DNA of 9,868 bases from an uncultured bacterium (lineage in GTDB: Bacteria > Bacillota > Clostridia > Lachnospirales > Lachnospiraceae): the NCBI GenBank assembly GCA_905214365.1, contig CAJMMH010000081.1:1-9868 (forward strand), in the 5' to 3' direction. Every line of letters starts with the position of its first letter. Position 1 is the stretch's first letter. Below, piece by piece: positions 5,708 to 9,868 of this stretch. Under the pieces are notes generated by a model that made no database searches, was not told the DNA's origin, and was given only the letters and a program-made list of their open reading frames with translations. The position numbers and the translations under genes are program-made.

Positions 5708-6697
5708 ATGCAGGAAGGCAAAAGGCCGAAAGCAGGAATTCGGAAGAAACGGGGATTCCTGGCAGTGGGGATTGTGCTGCTTTTGCTGTTATGTATTAAC
5801 ATATTCTGCAGCGGCAGCAGGTTTCTTTTCCGGGAAATCTGCGCGCGTAGGGAAACCGCGTGGCCGGATCTGGGAGCTGCTGATGATGTGCAGTACGGGA
5901 TTCTTACAGAGGCGTATCGGATCCGGAAGGAGGAACCGGCAGAGCATGTGACGGTGCATGCCGGAGACGGTACACAGTTAGCGGCTGACTATTACGAGCG
6001 GAAAGAGGGCGCGCCAGTTGTGCTATATTTTCACGGATACCGGAGTCACGCAGTTGTAGACGGAATTCCGGCATATCGGATTACGGAACAGCTAAACTGG
6101 AATCTTCTTCTTGCAGCATCAAGAGCGCATGGCAAAAGCGGAGGAGATTACTGCGGGATGGGTGTTCTGGAACGATACGACTGCCGGGACTGGGCCGCGT
6201 GGGCAGCAGAACGGTTTGGGGCGGAAACACCGCTGTTTCTGATGGGCGTATCAATGAGCGGAACCGCTGTGATGATGAGCAGCAGCCTGGATCTGCCGGA
6301 ATCGGTCTGCGGAATCATTGACGATTGCGGATATGACTCGTTTCCGGAGATGCTGGCGCAAAAAGTGAGAGAAAAAACATCCGCGTATTTTCCAGTATCG
6401 CTGTTTGTATTTGCGCTGGAATGCGGGGCTTGGATGACCGGAGGGTTTCATTTCTCCGATGCGGATGCCTGCAGCGCACTGGCGCAGACGGATATTCCGC
6501 TTCTGATGATTCACAGCGATGCTGATACAACCGTGCCGCTTTCGAGTGCGTACCGCCTGTATGACAGCTGCAGAAGCGAGAAACAGATCAAGATCATTCA
6601 CGGAGCCGATCACGGCGAAAACTATCGGGTTGACCCGGATGGATACGAAGAAACGGTGATTGCTTTTTTGCGGAAATACGCGCGAAGCGGTTTCTGA
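5708..6697 (+). CDS. Membrane-anchored alpha/beta hydrolase, first gene of the polysaccharide operon
   Basis: A 329-residue serine hydrolase of the alpha/beta fold. A basic N-terminus (KRPKAGIRKKR) is followed by one hydrophobic segment at about 17-33, ending near Cys34. This predicts an N-in/C-out anchor with the catalytic domain outside the membrane. Visible catalytic features are the oxyanion-loop FHGYRS (108-113), nucleophile elbow GVSMS with Ser182, acid DADTTVP (Asp273) and base HGADHG (His302). The elbow departs from GxSxG: its last position is Ser184, with Gly only at 185. The family includes esterases, lipases and peptidases; the substrate cannot be read from sequence. Deacylation or esterase action on a surface polymer is only suggested by the glycosyltransferases downstream. 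A longer frame opens at 5642, but the promoter position argues for 5708. The next gene starts 20 bases after the stop. Confidence 0.85.
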   Translation: MQEGKRPKAGIRKKRGFLAVGIVLLLLLCINIFCSGSRFLFREICARRETAWPDLGAADDVQYGILTEAYRIRKEEPAEHVTVHAGDGTQLAADYYERKEGAPVVLYFHGYRSHAVVDGIPAYRITEQLNWNLLLAASRAHGKSGGDYCGMGVLERYDCRDWAAWAAERFGAETPLFLMGVSMSGTAVMMSSSLDLPESVCGIIDDCGYDSFPEMLAQKVREKTSAYFPVSLFVFALECGAWMTGGFHFSDADACSALAQTDIPLLMIHSDADTTVPLSSAYRLYDSCRSEKQIKIIHGADHGENYRVDPDGYEETVIAFLRKYARSGF

Positions 6698-6704
6698 TCG
6701 GGCA

Positions 6705-6708
6705 GAGG
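6705..6708 (+). promoter_or_regulatory. Ribosome binding site that decides the Alg14-like start
   Basis: GAGG at 6705-6708 directly abuts the ATG at 6709 but is nine bases before the ATG at 6718. Ribosome spacing therefore favours 6718, which also puts the family's MKIC start at residue 1. Confidence 0.6.
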
Positions 6709-6717
6709 ATGGATGAT

Positions 6718-7179
6718 ATGAAAATTTGTTTTGCAGCGTCATCCGGAGGACACTGGGAAGAAATCATGTGTCTCAGAGAGCTTGCGGATGAAAAGGAACA
6801 TCAGATTTTTTATGTAACAGAACAGGGAGGACAGGCGCAGGACTGTGCTCTGGAGCCATTGTATGTGTTCCCGCAGATCAACCGGCACGAGCGGCATTTT
6901 TTGATTCATTTCTTCCGGCTGTTTATCAGGGCATGGAAGCTTTTGCGCAGGGAAAAGCCGGATGTGCTGATCACGACAGGCGCGCTTCTGGCGTATCCGT
7001 TTTGCGTCTTGGGAAAACTGCGGGGAACGAAAATTATTTACATAGAATCTCTGGCGCGGGTCAGTTCCGCTTCGCTGACGGGAAGACTCGTTTATCCGTT
7101 CGCGGATATGTTTCTGGTTCAGTGGGAGTCGCTGCTGAAGGTTTATCCGAAGGCCAGGTATATCGGCGGTATTTTCTGA
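6718..7179 (+). CDS. Alg14-like glycosyltransferase subunit (EPS/capsule biosynthesis)
   Basis: A 153-residue protein resembling the Alg14/PssD/Cps14F family, the membrane-associated half of a split GT-B glycosyltransferase that recruits its catalytic partner to the lipid-linked acceptor. The start of the family is plain: MKICFAASSGGHWEE, with the SSGGH loop at 8-12. Hydrophobic segments around residues 60-73 (HFLIHFFRLFIRAW) and 86-99 (VLITTGALLAYPFCVL) fit membrane contact, followed by IIYIESLARVSS, a stretch shared by the family. ATG at 6709 is nine bases earlier in the same frame, but GAGG (6705-6708) touches it; for 6718 the spacing is nine, so 6718 is preferred. The Alg13-like partner gene follows after nine bases, which is the usual pairing. 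Confidence 0.88.
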   Translation: MKICFAASSGGHWEEIMCLRELADEKEHQIFYVTEQGGQAQDCALEPLYVFPQINRHERHFLIHFFRLFIRAWKLLRREKPDVLITTGALLAYPFCVLGKLRGTKIIYIESLARVSSASLTGRLVYPFADMFLVQWESLLKVYPKARYIGGIF

Positions 7180-7188
7180 GGTGAGACA

Positions 7189-7686
7189 ATGATTTATGTG
7201 ACGGTGGGAACGCAGAAGTTTCCGTTTAACCGGCTTCTGCGGCAGCTGGATCTGGACGTAGAGCAGGGAAAAATCAGTGAGCCGGTTTTTGCGCAGATCG
7301 GGAACAGTACCTATATTCCGAGGCATTATGAATCCGTCCCGTTTTTGACGAAAGAAGAGTACATGGAGCGGGTCAGGAACTGCAGCCTGCTGATTACGCA
7401 TGGAGGGACGGCGGCAATTATGCAGGGTCTGAAATATCAGAAACCGGTGATTGTGGTGCCGAGGCTGGCAAAGTATGGGGAGCATGTGGATGATCATCAG
7501 CTTCAGATTACCCGGTCGCTTTCCGAGAAAAATTACATTCTGCCGTGCGGCGAACGGGATGAGCTGGCAGATCTGATTCGGCAGGCGCGCACGCAGCCGT
7601 TTGCGCGTTATGTTTCCCAGCGGCAGGAGGCAGTTGCCGCTGTCCGCGCATATCTGAATACACTGAAAGAGAAAAACAGGCAATGA
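7189..7686 (+). CDS. Alg13-like glycosyltransferase catalytic subunit (EPS/capsule biosynthesis)
   Basis: A 165-residue protein of the Alg13/PssE/Cps14G type, equal to the C-terminal, nucleotide-sugar-binding half of a GT-B enzyme (glycosyltransferase family 28 C-terminal domain). Family marks are MIYVTVGTQKFPFNRLL at the start, the LLITHGGTAAIMQGL donor-binding loop (HGG at 71-73), PVIVVPR at 86-92, and GEHVDDHQLQ at 97-106. With the preceding Alg14-like protein it should form one membrane-bound transferase; streptococcal homologues make a beta-1,4-galactosyl linkage, but the sugar here is not known. GAGGTGA (7178-7184), overlapping the upstream stop codon, serves as ribosome binding site and suggests translational coupling. 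The last four bases overlap the next gene (ATGA). Confidence 0.9.
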   Translation: MIYVTVGTQKFPFNRLLRQLDLDVEQGKISEPVFAQIGNSTYIPRHYESVPFLTKEEYMERVRNCSLLITHGGTAAIMQGLKYQKPVIVVPRLAKYGEHVDDHQLQITRSLSEKNYILPCGERDELADLIRQARTQPFARYVSQRQEAVAAVRAYLNTLKEKNRQ

Positions 7687-8834
7687 ATGCAGAGAAAAGA
7701 AGAAAAATCGCGGTGATTGCGCTGGATCTGGACCGAACTGGAATCAGTGCGGTCATAATGAATTACTGTCGGCAGATTGACCGCGAAGCGTTCGGGATGA
7801 GTCTCTTTGTCGGCGACCGGGTTATGCCGGAATATTTAAAGGAATGCCAAACGCTTGGCGTCTGCGTAAATATTCTGCCGCTGAAGCACAGAGATCCGGC
7901 CGGATATTACACAGGACTGTACCGGCTTCTGAAACAGGAACGGTATGACCTTGTCCATGTCCATGGAAACAGCGCGATGATTACGCCGGAACTGGTGATT
8001 GCGGCGATGGCCGGGATCAAAGCAAGAATTGCGCACAGTCACAACACAGCCTGCGATCATCCGGTCATGCATCGGCTGCTGCGCCCGTTTTTTTGCCGCC
8101 TGTATCAGAAGGCAATTGCATGCAGCCGTCCGGCCGGGCAGTGGATGTTCGGGAATCATCCATTCGAGGTGCTGCAGAACGGAATCGACACGTCCCGCTA
8201 TCAGTATGACAGGGAAAAACGCCGCTGCTTCCGCAATCAACTCGGCATTGGCGATGCGTTCCTGATCGGACACGTGGCGCAGTATACGCTTCAGAAGAAT
8301 CATGAATTTCTTTTGGAAGTATTTCAGAAACTGGCGGAAAAACAGGAGAATGTCCGGCTGCTGCTGGCAGGAAATGGTCCGCGCTTTTCAGAGATCAAAC
8401 AAAAAGCCAGGGAACACCCGTACCGGGAACGGATTCTGGTTTTGGGGGATCTTCCAGGGATGGAAGATGCGTACAGCGCAATGGATTTGTTTGTGCTGCC
8501 GTCATTGTTTGAAGGTTTTCCGGTCGTGCTTGTGGAGGCGCAGGATGCAGGGCTGCCCTGTCTGGTATCAGACCGGATTACAAAAGAAGTGAATTTGACG
8601 GGAAACGTTCATTTTTTGCCGATTACATCTGCGGACGTATGGGCGGATGCGATCTGGCTGGAAATGGAAACGGATGGCAGGCAGGATGGCGAAGCACGGT
8701 CGGCAGGACGCAGGGAGCGTTCCATGCAGGCACAGCAGCGTATCCTTGCTGAACGGTACGACGCAGGAAGCAATGTGGTAAGGCTGCAGGAAATTTACCA
8801 GGAGCTGCTTTCTGAGAAGAACAGGGGGAAATAG
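7683..8834 (+). CDS. GT4-type (glycosyl transferases group 1) glycosyltransferase
   Basis: A 383-residue cytosolic or membrane-peripheral GT-B, retaining glycosyltransferase, similar in layout to EPS enzymes such as Bacillus EpsF. The N-terminal acceptor domain has a Rossmann-like start (KIAVIALDLDRTGIS) and LVHVHGNSAM at about 90-99. The donor domain has IGHVAQYTLQKNHEFLL at 195-211 (the usual 'GRFxxQKNH' site, with Gln-Tyr in place of Arg-Phe), LLLAGNGP at 226-233 and the E-x7-E signature EGFPVVLVE at 277-285. It begins inside the stop codon of the Alg13-like gene (ATGA), with only a weak CAGG before it, so it probably depends on translational coupling. The stretch at about 331-346 is rich in Arg, Gly and Asp and looks like a flexible insertion. 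Donor and acceptor sugars cannot be told. Confidence 0.9.
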   Translation: MNAEKRRKIAVIALDLDRTGISAVIMNYCRQIDREAFGMSLFVGDRVMPEYLKECQTLGVCVNILPLKHRDPAGYYTGLYRLLKQERYDLVHVHGNSAMITPELVIAAMAGIKARIAHSHNTACDHPVMHRLLRPFFCRLYQKAIACSRPAGQWMFGNHPFEVLQNGIDTSRYQYDREKRRCFRNQLGIGDAFLIGHVAQYTLQKNHEFLLEVFQKLAEKQENVRLLLAGNGPRFSEIKQKAREHPYRERILVLGDLPGMEDAYSAMDLFVLPSLFEGFPVVLVEAQDAGLPCLVSDRITKEVNLTGNVHFLPITSADVWADAIWLEMETDGRQDGEARSAGRRERSMQAQQRILAERYDAGSNVVRLQEIYQELLSEKNRGK

Positions 8835-8839
8835 GAACG

Positions 8840-9580
8840 ATGCAGAAGAACCGGATTCCCAAAGTGATTCATTACTGCTGGTTTGGCGGAAAACCGCTTC
8901 CTGGCGATGTCCGGGCGTGTATCCGCACCTGGCAGAAGGTATGCCCGGGTTACCGGCTGCAGCGGTGGGATGAATCCAACACGCCGATCGGTGACTGGCC
9001 GTTTGCGAAGGCCGCGTATCAGGCCGGGGCGTGGGCATTTGTTTCTGATTTTGTACGGCTGCAGGTAATCAATCAGTACGGCGGCATTTATCTGGATACC
9101 GATGTTGAACTGCGAAAAAGCCTCGATCCGCTGCTGCGGTACGACGGATTTTTTGCAAGGCAGCAGAGCGGCGAGATCAATACAGGACTTGGTTTCGGCG
9201 CAAAAGCCGGTCTGGAGCCGGTTCGCGCAATGCTCCGGGAATATGAAACCGCAGAATTTTCACCGAAGCGTATGCAGGAGCTGATGTGTCCGGTTTTAAA
9301 TACCAGAGCATTGGAACGGCTGGGATTTCACCAGACGGAAAAACCGGAACAAAAAGACGGAGTCATCGTCCTGTCACCGGAGTACATGGACCCGTATTCC
9401 TCCGGCGATAAAGTAGAAAACCTGTTTTGTGAGAGAACGATTTCGATTCACCATTACAGCGCAAGCTGGACATCCGGCAGGCAGAGAATTAAACGAAGGC
9501 TGATCCGGATCATCGGAGAAGACAGACTGTTATGGATCCGGACGATGAAAACGCGCGCAGCAGCGGGAAAGCAGAAATAA
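8840..9580 (+). CDS. GT32-family glycosyltransferase with DXD motif
   Basis: A 246-residue glycosyltransferase of the DXD sugar-binding (Och1/capsular) type. The family opening IPKVIHYCWFGGKPLP is at 6-21, AFVSDFVRLQVINQYGGIYLDTDVE at about 66-90 holds the SDxxR and GGIYxDxD core, and Asp86/Asp88 form the metal and nucleotide-sugar site. NTGLGFGAK follows at about 114-122, as is typical. The C-terminal 35 residues are strongly basic (RQRIKRRLIRII and on), which could hold the protein to the membrane. Five bases separate it from the GT4 gene. AGGGGGAA (8823-8830) gives a ribosome site nine to ten bases before the ATG. Sugar specificity is unknown; a role in adding a side or terminal sugar to the repeat unit is inference from the operon. 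Confidence 0.9.
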   Translation: MQKNRIPKVIHYCWFGGKPLPGDVRACIRTWQKVCPGYRLQRWDESNTPIGDWPFAKAAYQAGAWAFVSDFVRLQVINQYGGIYLDTDVELRKSLDPLLRYDGFFARQQSGEINTGLGFGAKAGLEPVRAMLREYETAEFSPKRMQELMCPVLNTRALERLGFHQTEKPEQKDGVIVLSPEYMDPYSSGDKVENLFCERTISIHHYSASWTSGRQRIKRRLIRIIGEDRLLWIRTMKTRAAAGKQK

Positions 9581-9586
9581 AAGCAT

Positions 9587-9868
9587 ATGAAAAAAAAAGA
9601 AAATCGGACATATGAAGACAGAAAACGGGAAAACAGAACACAGGAATACCCAAAACAGAAATGCCAGGGATCGGCATCTCTGACAATATCGAGAAAAAAC
9701 CTTTGTGAAGGAATCCTGCTGCTGTTTTTGCTGATTCCTTTTTTTCGTCCGGATCTGATTTCCGAGATGCCGCGGGAGTCAGCGATTAATCGCCTGTTTA
9801 TCTGGTGGAGAGGAGGCGAAGCCGCCCACCACATTGCCATTTTGGCAAAGCAGAAAGGCGTGGGCCTG
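9587..9868 (+). CDS. Start of an unidentified, probably membrane, protein (cut by the window edge)
   Basis: An open frame of 94 codons runs from ATG at 9587 to the last base without a stop, six bases after the GT32 gene. The first ~40 residues are hydrophilic and rich in Lys, Arg and Gln (starting MKKKENRTYEDRKREN). They are followed by one clear hydrophobic segment, EGILLLFLLIPFFRPDLI, at about 42-59. This resembles the first membrane helix of polysaccharide polymerases or O-antigen ligase-like proteins, the gene still missing from the operon, but the identification is weak because only one helix is visible and the residues after it (WWRGGEAAHHIAIL) are not diagnostic. No good ribosome site precedes 9587; coupling to the GT32 gene is possible, or a later in-frame start such as TTG at 9728 or ATG at 9767. 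Codons 2-4 form a run of nine A. Confidence 0.55.
   Translation, partial: MKKKENRTYEDRKRENRTQEYPKQKCQGSASLTISRKNLCEGILLLFLLIPFFRPDLISEMPRESAINRLFIWWRGGEAAHHIAILAKQKGVGL

Noticed and set aside
9454..9840. A 128-codon minus-strand open frame at the right end
   Set aside because: It is antisense to the GT32 gene end and the following membrane-protein frame, and its Phe/Ser-rich product is the complement of A-rich sequence.
1..9868. CRISPR arrays, insertion sequences, tRNA or rRNA genes, prophage parts
   Set aside because: I searched by eye for regularly spaced repeats, transposase motifs, terminal inverted repeats and tRNA-like cloverleaf landmarks and found none.

Overview
The window looks like a chromosomal piece of a low-to-mid GC Gram-positive (Bacillota) genome. 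The reasons are a T-box tRNA-sensing leader in front of a threonyl-tRNA synthetase gene, strong AGGAGG-type ribosome binding sites, sigma-A type promoters, U-tract intrinsic terminators, and a short ThrRS lacking the N-terminal TGS domain. The exact class (Clostridia or Erysipelotrichia are the likeliest) cannot be fixed from sequence reading alone.

Layout. (1) 171-701 (+): a DNA glycosylase of the deoxyinosine/hypoxanthine (UDG family 6) type. (2) About 798-1089 (+): promoter and complete T-box riboswitch with an ACC (Thr) specifier, antiterminator and competing terminator; a second terminator-like hairpin follows at 1216-1256. (3) 1302-3059 (+): thrS. (4) 3092-3137: a bidirectional intrinsic terminator shared by convergent genes. 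(5) 3184-5346 (-): a single-gene N6-adenine DNA methyltransferase with a TaqI/Eco57I-like layout and no visible nuclease domain or neighbouring restriction gene. (6) 5347-5707: a divergent intergenic region with promoters facing both ways and a GC-rich stem-loop. (7) 5708-9868 (+): a tightly packed surface/exopolysaccharide operon that runs off the window. It encodes a membrane-anchored alpha/beta hydrolase, an Alg14-like/Alg13-like two-subunit glycosyltransferase, a GT4-type glycosyltransferase, a GT32 (DXD) glycosyltransferase, and the start of an apparent membrane protein.

How the genes work together. ThrRS is under feedback control by uncharged tRNA-Thr through its leader. The operon from 5708 onward has spacings between -4 and about 20 bp and appears to share one promoter (TTGTAA-17-TATACT at 5612-5640). 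Its Alg14/Alg13 pair probably acts as one enzyme adding a sugar to a lipid-linked intermediate, which the GT4 and GT32 enzymes then extend. The last, cut-off gene could be a polymerase or flippase, but this is only a guess from context and one hydrophobic segment. The glycosylase and the methyltransferase look like independent transcription units.

No CRISPR array, transposon, rRNA or tRNA gene was seen. I found no clearly undescribed system. The points most worth a second look are the double control in front of thrS, the solitary methyltransferase, and the hydrolase with an altered nucleophile elbow leading a polysaccharide operon.
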